Source of the DNA: Macrothele yani
Lineage: Eukaryota > Arthropoda > Arachnida > Araneae > Macrothelidae
Assembly (NCBI GenBank): GCA_039090855.1
Contig: CM076999.1
Coordinates: 118,481,072 to 118,545,071, forward strand
Length of the DNA: 64,000 bases
Direction of reading: 5' to 3'
The first letter of the stretch is position 1. Each line of letters starts with the position of its first letter. Both the position numbers and the translations under genes were made by a program. Below, piece by piece: positions 10,399 to 19,520 of this stretch. The notes under the pieces were generated by a model. The model was not told where the DNA came from. It ran no database searches and saw only the letters and a program-made list of their open reading frames with translations.

Positions 10399-11780
10399 CA
10401 CTGCTGGCCACTCAAAATGTAACACCAAGAAGGAAGCATCCGATTGGCCTGAAATTCGCAGCATGCGTCGCCCACGAGAGGACATGCAAACGATTAGCAT
10501 TGCAGGCCATATGCAAATCATATGCGCCTGGCACGCCACCAAGAAGCACTATAAGAAGGGTGCACAGAAGGCGGGGTGTAAGTAGTGGAAGTGTGTTGTG
10601 CTGCCGGACCTGTGCGAGGGAAGCTTCCTGATGCCTCGTCGCAGAATACGGCAGTCATTCCAGCACGTTTCGGAGTTTGACAGAGGACGAATAGTGGCTT
10701 ATCGCGACAGCGGTTTATCATACGGAGACATCGGCGCCCGTGTGGGACGACATCCAGCCACAGTGAGGCAAGTATGGATTCGGTGGGTGCAGGAGGGCCG
10801 GACGGACCGACGTGAGCGATTGCCACAGCCGCGGCACACCACCGAACGAGAGGACCGGCATGTTGTGCGGCGGGCATTGACGGCTCGCACCGCCACATCA
10901 CGAACGTTAGCGCAGGAATTAGGGTGTGTTGCGCAACAACCTGTGTCAACACGTACCGTTCGACGTCGTCTGCAGGAGCGGGGACTTGTCGCACGGCGCC
11001 CATTGCTCCGATTACCATTGACGTTACACCACCAGCGAGTGCGGCGGCAGTGGGCCGTTGAACGCCGCACCTGGACTACGGAATGGCACGGCATTGTCTT
11101 CTCCGACGAATCCCGCTTCTACCTGCAACACCACGATGGTCGGATCCTGTATGACGCCTGCATTATGCATCGCCATACAGGTCCGTCGCCTGGCGTTATG
11201 GTTTGGGGCGCAATTGGATATGACACCCGCACCCCTCTGGTACGCATCGCCGGTACACTCAACAGCCACCGCTACATCTCCGACGTTTTGGAGCCTGTAG
11301 TCCTCCCTTACCTGCAGGACCTGCCAGCGGCCACGTTTCAACAGGACAATGCGCGCCCGCACGTGGCACGCATCGTGCAACATTTCTTCGCGACCCACCA
11401 GGTGTCACTGCTGCCGTGGCCCGCCTGTTCTCTCGATATGTCGCTCATCGAACACGTCTGGTCGCTGATCGGCAACCGAGTGGCCCGGCAAGCACCACCT
11501 GCGGCTACGCCCGATGAACTGTGGTAACGTGTGGAAGCAGCCTGGACCGACATACCCCAAGCCCACATCCAAAGCCTCTTTCGTCCGATGCCGCGGCGTG
11601 TAGCGGTCGTTATTGCCAGCCATGGGGACCACACGAACTATTGATGTCTGCGTGTTCCGCAAGTCGCACGGGCCTGTAAGCTCAATCGTTTCATCTTTGT
11701 ATCTGTTGTTATGTGTCCAGTAAATCTGGCTGTGCTATCTCGTGTCCTTCTTGGTGTTGCATTTTGGGTGGCTAGCAATG
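10399..11780 (+). mobile_element. Tc1 element, DD34E, nearly intact
   Basis: A 1382-bp element has terminal inverted repeats of about 36 bp (CACTGCTGGCCACTCAAAAT at 10399; CATTGCTAGCCACCCAAAAT read inward from 11780). TA target duplications flank it at 10397-10398 and 11781-11782. The interior holds one transposase gene with a single disabling stop. Its ends are well conserved and the gene is almost whole, so it is among the youngest DNA transposons in the window. Confidence 0.93.
10631..11644 (+). pseudogene. Tc1 transposase with a single premature stop
   Basis: The frame opens at ATG 10631 (MPRRRIRQSFQHVSEFDRGR) and is uninterrupted for 298 codons to a TAA at 11525-11527. It continues in the same frame to a natural stop at 11642-11644 (HGDHTNY), about 337 codons in all. 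The N-terminal half carries two helix-turn-helix regions (LSYGDIGARVGRHPATVRQV; VSTRTVRRRL). All catalytic residues remain: Asp in SDESRF, Asp in QQDNARPH and Glu in LIEHVW, with 34 residues between the last two. SPDLSPIE of relatives reads SLDMSLIE here. The stop after DELW probably arose from CAA. I chose ATG 10631 over upstream in-frame codons because the family starts at this motif. Confidence 0.9.
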
Positions 11781-12104
11781 TATGTTAAGATTGCACCATT
11801 CTATACAATTTTAGTTTACTGAGGAGGTTGTTCACATGGAAGTAGCTTCTAATGTAGTATAAGAAGCTCAAATTCCGACATTAATTTGCCCAGTGTATAT
11901 TGACTTTGAAATTGAGACTATATGTGTTAACATAAGCAATCAAGATTAAAATATTTCGAATATGCAAGAAAAAATTAAAAAAGAAAAAAAAGGAGCCTTG
12001 TATTCCTAAATTGATGAAGTAAACACAAACTTTTTGGAACTGTACACAGACACCCCGTTTTCAAAATATTTTATCCATAAAGCAGTGATGTATAAAGACT
12101 GCAC
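11781..12104. other. Spacer
   Basis: AT-rich, with no open frame or repeat boundary recognised. Confidence 0.4.
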
Positions 12105-12425
12105 TTAATTTTGGTGATATATTGCACCAATAAGTGGAACTACACCAGCTGTACCACATTTTGGGAAAGCTACACCAACAAGTGGTACAACTTTGTACCA
12201 TATTATGGAGTACAGTTGCATTACAAAATGGTGCATCCTTACATTCGAAGGTGTAAGATTACACCATTTTATGGTGCAAGCATACACCATATTCTGGCGC
12301 AACCCTACCCCATAAAGTGGTCTAAGGCTGCACCATATCGTTGGGTTTTGTTTGCACAACATGATGGCGCATATTTTCTCAGAAAGTGGTGCAGCACCAC
12401 TTTTTGTTGCAACCTTTCCCCAATT
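12105..12425. repeat. Degenerate palindromic motif array, right block
   Basis: About ten imperfect copies of a ~30-bp unit built on tacaccatattNtggtgcaa, each roughly self-complementary. Open frames on both strands here (12105-12476 minus, 12111-12431 plus) are a by-product of the symmetry and show no domain. Confidence 0.6.
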
Positions 12426-12836
12426 TTTTAACAGTATATGGAACGATGACGTTTTTTTCCCCAATTCCAGTTGCAATGTTATATGTATGTATACATATGC
12501 ACAGTCGCTATGCTTCCTCTTAGATAGATTTAGGGATTTATTTTAAATTTAAGCTCAAGGGTGTAATTGCTTAATTCAACATACTTTTCTTTATAATAAA
12601 CGTGTTAATTACTTAATCTGGTGTACCAAACTTTTCGAGGCTGTGTATATTTTTTTAAATCATAATTTGCGGCATATGGGTTTTTTACAAATACCTCGTA
12701 ACGGACCTATATGAAACACAACGCGACGTCCGTAAAATTTGGGATTGGGTTCCTTAAATTTAGGGAGAGGCAACCTCACTGTTTATCCCTTCAGTCGACG
12801 AAATAAGTATTCCGCGACCACCGCACTACCGGGGAT
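12426..12836. other. Spacer before the mariner 3' half
   Basis: No gene seen. At 12805-12814 the sequence aagtattccg resembles aagtatttcg at 8060-8069 (9 of 10 bases). This may be a target duplication bounding the intervening block. Confidence 0.4.
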
Positions 12837-13275
12837 GTGGTAATACAACAATTCTATTACGGGACGTTGAAAAGGTTACGGAATTCTGTTCGAAGGACAT
12901 GAGCTGAACTGTGGCCTGAAAATGCTCCAAGCCATGATGTGTTCAGTATTCGCGACCTTCTGGCTAAGAAATTAATTACCAAATTGGATCATCCACCCTG
13001 TTCACCTGACTTAGCCCCTTGTGATTTCTGGCTCTTTCCCAAAATAAAAACTATCATGAAAGGACGAAGATTTTCAGACATTTCTGACATGCAGCAAAAC
13101 GTGACAAAGCAGCTCAAGAGTGTTCCAGGTATGTTTCCAGCAATGGCAACAGCGTCTAAGTAAATGCGTAGCTGCGGAAGATGATTACCTCGAAGGTGAC
13201 ACAGCTGCTAGTGCACAAGTATGCACACATTTTCTGTACAGGTTCATTACTGGAATTATAAATTGTCACACCTTG
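12837..13275 (+). pseudogene. 3' half of a mariner element (C-terminal transposase remnant)
   Basis: The decayed frame reads QQFYYGTLKRLRNSVRR, a TGA stop, then AELWPENAPSH, LLAKKLITKLDHPPCSPDLA, PCDFWLFPK and after a one-base shift WQQRLSKCVAAEDDYLEGD. The second catalytic position, normally Asp before NAP, is Glu here; the third Asp in APCDFW is kept. It ends at a terminal repeat (reverse complement CAAGGTGTGACAATTTATAA at 13275) followed by TA. The terminal repeat matches that of the 5' half at 7619. Confidence 0.85.
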
Positions 13276-13793
13276 TATTGTAGGGTTCATTAAATTCTTC
13301 TCGGAGATTGTCCACAGAACTTTAAAAAAAGGCGGACATTTTCGCGAGAATGGAGTTCAAACATTACTTTATTAACCAGAAACAATACATGCACAAAACA
13401 AAAAGAAGAAACTACATAACACAATATAACAACAATAAACAAATAACAAAATACAACTAACCCTTATTGGCGTGCAGAAATCGAAAAGTTCCAAATTTGA
13501 TATTATACGAGAGTTCAAACAGTTTTTAAATGAAGCAAGAGTTCATGAAGTTCTAAAAATTCGAGAGTTCATCGAATAAAAAAATACAGCAGTAAAGCTA
13601 AAGATGATTTTTACAAACAATGTTCTGGAAAGAAAAAAGTTAGAAAACAATCCTGTTTAGAATGACCTGAAATAAATGTTCATAAGGTGTTCATTTCTTG
13701 TAGAAATTAGAGCTTTTGCCCGATGTAAGTGCTTGATTGAGTTCTGTTTGAAGCATTGAACATATATATATTTTCAAATACGTGGAGAAAATG
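13276..13793. other. AT-rich spacer
   Basis: No gene seen. tttcaaatacgtggagaaaa at about 13772 is a direct repeat of a segment inside the next inverted repeat (about 14070), so the repeat element may extend slightly beyond the arm. Confidence 0.4.
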
Positions 13794-13866
13794 TAAATAC
13801 ATGATGTCATCGCTCTGTCCATGTTATTTTATAAACAACGCATAGCAACTGAAAAATTATTGTTTA

Positions 13867-13945
13867 GTCGACACCCCTGGGATCGAACCCCAGATCTCCC
13901 GACATATAGCAAAGTGCGTTCGCTTTACGCTACTGTGCCAACAAT
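13867..13945 (-). other. tRNA-like module (pol III boxes), palindrome A left arm
   Basis: On the minus strand an A-box-like CAGTAGCGTAAAGCG and a B box GGGTTCGATCC sit about 40 bp apart. The inverted partner is at about 15632-15705 in the right arm. It looks like the head of a SINE rather than a functional tRNA. Confidence 0.5.
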
Positions 13946-14663
13946 TCACAGCGCTATGCGTGGTTTATCAGTAAGCATCTGCCTACACAAATCCATATTG
14001 ATGGGCTCAGCAACTGATGTGTCGCCATCCAGTGGCATTCAACAGAGCAAGCTGTTTAATTATTTCAAATACGTGGAGACAATGCAAATAGATGATGTCA
14101 TCACGTATTTGAAATACATTCACCATTTCTATCGCCCTTTGGATTTATCAGCTGTAATTAAACAGCTTGCTCTGTTGAATGCCACTAGATGGCGACACAT
14201 CAGTTGCTGAACCCATCAATATGGATTTGACAAAAATGAGAAAACAGGCTGTCAAAGCACGATGAATATCACGATCAGGAACACCTAGGTGTCGGTTACT
14301 AAAAGATGACATTTATTTACAATTTAAAAGATGTACACCACACCAAGAGGTTAAAAATCAGCGTTAAGATCTTTCGGGGCTTCCAAAGCACCCATCTTCA
14401 GCTCGAGTGACACAGAATGGTCAAATGATCATATGTAGAGGATTTTAGGAAGGGAGTGTCTGACCCCAGGTCTTAAACAACCCTTAGAAATAGGAAGCTA
14501 GGGGATTTGGGCTAGAGTGCCCGATAGGAAAGTGATACGGAAGCAAAGTAGAAAGGGGGAGGAAGACGCCCTTATTTATTACCGGGGGCCAGCACCCGGG
14601 GTCCGACAGCTTAACATGCCCATCCGACGCACCGCGGATATTTAGTGGATCGAGCGTTCGTAC

Positions 14664-14733
14664 CTGCCTGGGATCGAACCTGAGGTCCTTTCCGTGACAG
14701 TCACGAACGTTGCCCACTAGGCCACCCGCGGCT
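14664..14733 (-). other. tRNA-like module 2, palindrome A left arm
   Basis: Minus strand: GCCGCGGGTGGCCTAGTGGG carries an A box and CAGGTTCGATCCCAGG a B box, giving a nearly complete tRNA-like unit. The right-arm partner (15062-15126) lacks about 22 bp immediately after the B box. The deletion is bounded by the direct repeat CGATCC, as expected for slippage or microhomology repair. Confidence 0.6.
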
Positions 14734-15061
14734 CTCACACAGAATGAAACGCGCACCTGAACATTTATATACAAGTTGAAAGTAGACCATCACGCCCTGC
14801 CAGGGAGGTAGTAACGTGTTGCCAACGGATAATCTGTAATCATGTATATAAAAAAAAAATAATAATTGAACATTTTAATTATTTTTTTTATACAAAAAAA
14901 TTGAACAATGTGAACTAAAGTTTCACATTGTTCAATTATTATTTTTTTATACGTGATTACAGATTATCCGTTGGCAACACGTTACTACTTCCATGGCAGG
15001 GCATGACGGTCTACTTTCAACTTGTATATAAATGTTCATGTGCGCGTTTCATTCTGTGTAA

Positions 15062-15126
15062 GGGCCGCGGGTAGCCTAGTGGGCAGCGTTCGTAACTGCC
15101 ACGGAAGGGACCTCAGGTTCGATCCA
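15062..15126 (+). other. tRNA-like module 2, palindrome A right arm (deleted copy)
   Basis: The A box GGTAGCCTAGTGGG and B box CAGGTTCGATCC are present, but the sequence jumps directly to ACTAAATATCC. The segment between two CGATCC repeats seen in the left arm is missing. Confidence 0.6.
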
Positions 15127-15631
15127 CTAAATATCCGCCGTGCGTCGGATGGGCACATTAAGCCGTCGGACCCCGGGTACTGGCCCCGGTAATAAATAAG
15201 GGCGTCTTCCTCCCCTTTCTACTTTGCTTCCGTGTCACTTTCTTATCTGGCACTCTAGCCCAAATCTCATAGCTTCCTATTTCTAAGAGTTGTTTAAGAC
15301 CTGGGGTCAGACACTCCCTTCCTAAAATCCTCTACATATGATCATTTGATCATTCTGTGTCACTCGACCTGAAGATGGGTGCTTCAGAAGCCCCGAAAGA
15401 TTTTGTCACTGATTTTTAACCTCTTGGTGTGGTGTACATCTTTTAAATTGTAAACAAATGTCATCTTTTAGTAACCGACACCTTGGCGTTCCTGATTGTG
15501 ATATTCATCGTGCTTTGACAGCCTGTTTTCTCATTTTTGTTATCATCCAGCACGAATTTTTGGTTTCTACAATATGGATTTGTGTATCAGATGCTGACTG
15601 ATAAACCACGCATAGCGCTGTGAATTGTTGG

Positions 15632-15705
15632 AACCGTAGCGCAAAGCGAACGCACTCGGCTAGTTATCGAGAGATCTGGTTCGATCCCAGCGGTGTTGAC
15701 TAAAC
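15632..15705 (+). other. tRNA-like module 1, palindrome A right arm
   Basis: Plus strand: the A-box-like ACCGTAGCGCAAAGCG and the B box TGGTTCGATCCCAGC flank about 35 bp. It is the inverted partner of 13867-13945. Confidence 0.5.
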
Positions 15706-15761
15706 AATTTTTCATTTGCTATGCGTTGTTTATAAAATAACGTGGACAGAGCGATGACATC

Positions 15762-15765
<4 letters not shown>

Positions 15766-15807
<42 letters not shown>
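15766..15807. repeat. (TA)n microsatellite
   Basis: About 20 TA units separate palindrome A from palindrome B. Confidence 0.95.
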
Positions 15808-15809
<2 letters not shown>

Positions 15810-15921
15810 TGAAGAGCAAAACTGAAGACTAAGGAAAAACTTTAGAATTTAAAACGAAAGTTGCAAAATAACCTGAAGATCAAAACGCGCAACGCAGCAG
15901 TTTTGAAAATTCAGAATTTAC

Positions 15922-18900
15922 ATTCTATTAAGAAGATACCTAAGCAAAAAAATACATATATAATTTTGACACACACCAAGTACAACATAGAAAAGGTTAT
16001 GTATCTACCGGTGTGAGTAAAAGGAGAAAAGATTAAAAATAAAATAAAACAACAGAATGTAGAAGGTGTCGAGAATACTGAGCCTTGGCTTTATCAAGGA
16101 CCAGCAAAAACTCTGCATTTTCTCACTTCCACAAAGACCTAGTTGGAAATGGGTTTCTGCAAGGCCATAGATGCAAGTAACATTCCCACCTAAAATTGTT
16201 TTAAAAATATATATATATGTCATGTCCTCCGCAGAGTTGTATGACCTAGCACTAGTTAACAATTTCGCTTGCATCCATTAACCTTCCTGGCCCGACCCAT
16301 GCTCTTCATCTGTTACTATTAAACAGAGAGAAGAAGATTAAAGAGAACTCAAGCTGTGAGAGTGACATAATAATTAGAAATAATTTTCAGCTATAACGAA
16401 ATGCCAAGTTCGTTTGAGAGAGAATTTAAACCTGAAAAACAATGCAAAAGAAATCCAAATTTTTACATTGCAATTAAAAAAGGAAATATTAATTTTTAAA
16501 AAACAGATTTTTGAAAGAAAACTTGAGTCTAAAACCCCCTACTCTACAACTTATGACAGCACGAAAACGAGAATAATTTAAAGACAATAATTAACTAAAG
16601 AAAACTTTGTGAAAGTTATATGACTTAAACAGTTAGTTGCAATATGTACAAAGTATTTCAGCAGTGCTTTAAGTGCATAATTAATTAGTTATTAAGAACT
16701 TAACTACTTTGAAAATACAGCGCAAAGAAAAGGAACAAGCTTAGCCATCTGCTGTTCCTAGGTACCCCAAAAGACGCGCAAAGTTACCAAGAAAAGAAAG
16801 AGTTAAAACCCGCAAAAATGTTAACAGACAAGCCAGTGCCTAAAAGCTGAAATGCAAAAAATCAACAGAGAAAAAGTACATGAAGTACAAACATTGAACT
16901 TATAAAACCTAAACCCAAATACAAGGAAGAGAGCTTACCTCTTGTGCGACTAAACTTTCTCCTCACAAGAGTAAAACATGGCTGACCTCTTCCCTAACAC
17001 TTCTGCCACTCCCTAGTCGCTGGGGGGCAGTGTGGGTGGGGCTGATGGCCTCCTCATACAGAAAGAAACCAACTCGCGGAGATTTTAACCAGAGAAAAAA
17101 ATATATAAACTTAAGACTGTGTATCTGTATGATCAGAAAGAGCAGAATTAACTCTCCAGAATACATGAGAAATATTATAAAATACACGAGTAGTGTATTT
17201 AATAATCTTTGCATGTATTAAATCACCTTAGTGAGCTTCTATAGATTAATCAGAATCTTATTAATTTTAATGTTGGTTTTACTATTTTTAGTATAGCTAT
17301 CCTAGTGATGAATAACTAGTTTTCTTTTTTATTTGTTTTTATTTTCTTTTATAAACAGATTTTTAAGCTTTTTTGTGATTTTGTTTATATTATTTAATTT
17401 TTTGTTTTAATAGGACCTTCATATCCATAGCACTAAGGTTCCTTTTAGTAGTTAATAGGCATCCTCTAGCCAACTTCCTTACGGCTTTGATTGGTCAGAA
17501 TCATATTATTAACTGTGTAGAAAATTAAAGCAGATCTGCCAACCTTACTCTATTATTCAGAATAATTTTTCTTAAAGTTCTTTTGATGAAAGAAGAAGGA
17601 ATTTCGTTCTCTAGAAAACTATCTAATAGTATATTAATGTGGTAATTGAAGTCCAAATTGTTGCTGCAAATTCTTGAAATTCTTAGGACCTGAGAAATAA
17701 CATATCAACCAAAGTAATTGAGAATGTACTAATTTCTCAGGTCCTAAGAATTTCAAGAATTTGCAGCAACAATTTGGACTTCAATTACCACATTAATATA
17801 CTATTAGATAGTTTTCTAGAGAAAGAAATTCCTTCTTCTTTCATCAAAAGAACTTTAAGAAAAATTATTCTGAATAATAGAGTAAGGTTGGCAGATCTGC
17901 TTTAATTTTCTACACAGTTAATAATATGATTCTGACCAATCAAAGCCGTAAGGAAGTTGGCTAGAGGATGCCTATTAACTACTAAAAGGAACCTTAGTGC
18001 TATGGATATGAAGGTCCTATTAAAACAAAAATTAAATAATATAAACAAAATCACAAAAAAAGCTTAAAAATCTGTTTATAAAAGAAAATAAAAACAAATA
18101 AAAAAGAAAACTAGTTATTCATCACTAGGATAGCTATACTAAAAATAGTAAAACCAACATTAAAATTAATAAGATTCTGATTAATCTATAGAAGCTCACT
18201 AAGGTGATTTAATACATGCAAAGATTATTAAATACACTACTTGTGTATTTTATAATATTTCTCATGTATTCTGGAGAGTTAAATCTGCTCTTTCTGATCA
18301 TACAGATACACAGTCTTAAGTTTATATATTTTTTTCTCTGGTTAAAATCTCCGCGAGTTGGTTTCTTTCTGTATGAGGAGGCCATCAGCCCCACCCACAC
18401 TGCCCCCCAGCGACTAGGGAGTGGCAGAAGTGTTAGGGAAGAGGTCAGCCATGTTTTACTCTTGTGAGGAGAAAGTTTAGTCGCACAAGAGGTAAGCTCT
18501 CTTCCTTGTATTTGGGTTTAGGTTTTATAAGTTCAATGTTTGTACTTCATGTACTTTTTCTCTGTTGATTTTTTGCTTTTCAGCTTTTAGGCACTGGCTT
18601 GTCTGTTAACATTTTTGCGGGTTTTAACTCTTTCTTTTCTTGGTAACTTTGCGCGTCTTTTGGGGTACCTAGGAACAGCAGATGGCTAAGCTTGTTCCTT
18701 TTCTTTGCGCTGTATTTTCAAAGTAGTTAAGTTCTTAATAACTAATTAATTATGCACTTAAAGCACTGCTGAAATACTTTGTACATATTGCAACTAACTG
18801 TTTAAGTCATATAACTTTCACAAAGTTTTCTTTAGTTAATTATTGTCTTTAAATTATTCTCGTTTTCGTGCTGTCATAAGTTGTAGAGTAGGGGGTTTTA

Positions 18901-19508
18901 GACTCAAGTTTTCTTTCAAAAATCTGTTTTTTAAAAATTAATATTTCCTTTTTTAATTGCAATGTAAAAATTTGGATTTCTTTTGCATTGTTTTTCAGGT
19001 TTAAATTCTCTCTCAAACGAACTTGGCATTTCGTTATAGCTGAAAATTATTTCTAATTATTATGTCACTCTCACAGCTTGAGTTCTCTTTAATCTTCTTC
19101 TCTCTGTTTAATAGTAACAGATGAAGAGCATGGGTCGGGCCAGGAAGGTTAATGGATGCAAGCGAAATTGTTAACTAGTGCTAGGTCATACAACTCTGCG
19201 GAGGACATGACATATATATATTTTTTAAAACAATTTTAGGTGGGAATGTTACTTGCATCTATGGCCTTGCAGAAACCCATTTCCAACTAGGTCTTTGTGG
19301 AAGTGAGAAAATGCAGAGTTTTTGCTGGTCCTTGATAAAGCCAAGGCTCAGTATTCTCGACACCTTCTACATTCTGTTGTTTTATTTTATTTTTAATCTT
19401 TTCTCCTTTTACTCACACCGGTAGATACATAACCTTTTCTATGTTGTACTTGGTGTGTGTCAAAATTATATATGTATTTTTTTGCTTAGGTATCTTCTTA
19501 ATAGAATA
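15922..19508. repeat. Palindrome B: 1.78-kb arms, ~99% identical, 33-bp spacer
   Basis: The sequence 15922-17698 is repeated in reverse complement at 17732-19508. The spacer is 33 bp (17699-17731). Reading the arms side by side I found only scattered differences, for example cgagtag against caagtag, agaattaact against agatttaact, and single-base changes in A/T runs. That is roughly 99% identity or better. No domain is encoded; an 83-codon frame appears identically in both arms (16963-17214 minus and 18216-18467 plus). The arm tip contains tccttgataaagccaaggct, a short hairpin of the kind seen at retroelement ends. The element type is unknown. Confidence 0.93.
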
Positions 19509-19520
19509 TATATATATATC
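19509..19520. repeat. Short (AT)n tract between palindrome B and the LINE tail
   Basis: atatatatatat directly joins the end of palindrome B to the ATC-repeat tail of the minus-strand LINE. Confidence 0.85.

Larger units (their letters stand above)
13794..15770. repeat. Palindrome A: ~0.85-1.1-kb arms with nested palindromes
   Basis: The left arm (13794-14914) is repeated in reverse complement at 14922-15770 around a 7-bp centre (atgtgaa...ttcacat). The left arm is longer mainly because it carries its own nested inverted repeat at about 14020-14230 (arms ~80 bp around gatgtgtcgccatc), which in turn has tttcaaatacgt/acgtatttgaaa inside. The left arm also carries a ~34-bp duplication near the centre. 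The arms differ by several percent. Each contains two tRNA-like modules. No protein is encoded. Confidence 0.88.

Noticed and set aside
15365..15405. Hammerhead ribozyme core (CTGAAGA ... GAAA) in palindrome A
   Set aside because: Both conserved strings occur around a GC hairpin, but an extra U separates the core from stem II, and I could not find a convincing stem III with a cleavage triplet. A covariance search would decide.
16963..18467. 83-codon gene duplicated in the arms of palindrome B
   Set aside because: Identity between the arms is explained by the palindrome itself; the peptide is low-complexity hydrophobic and short.
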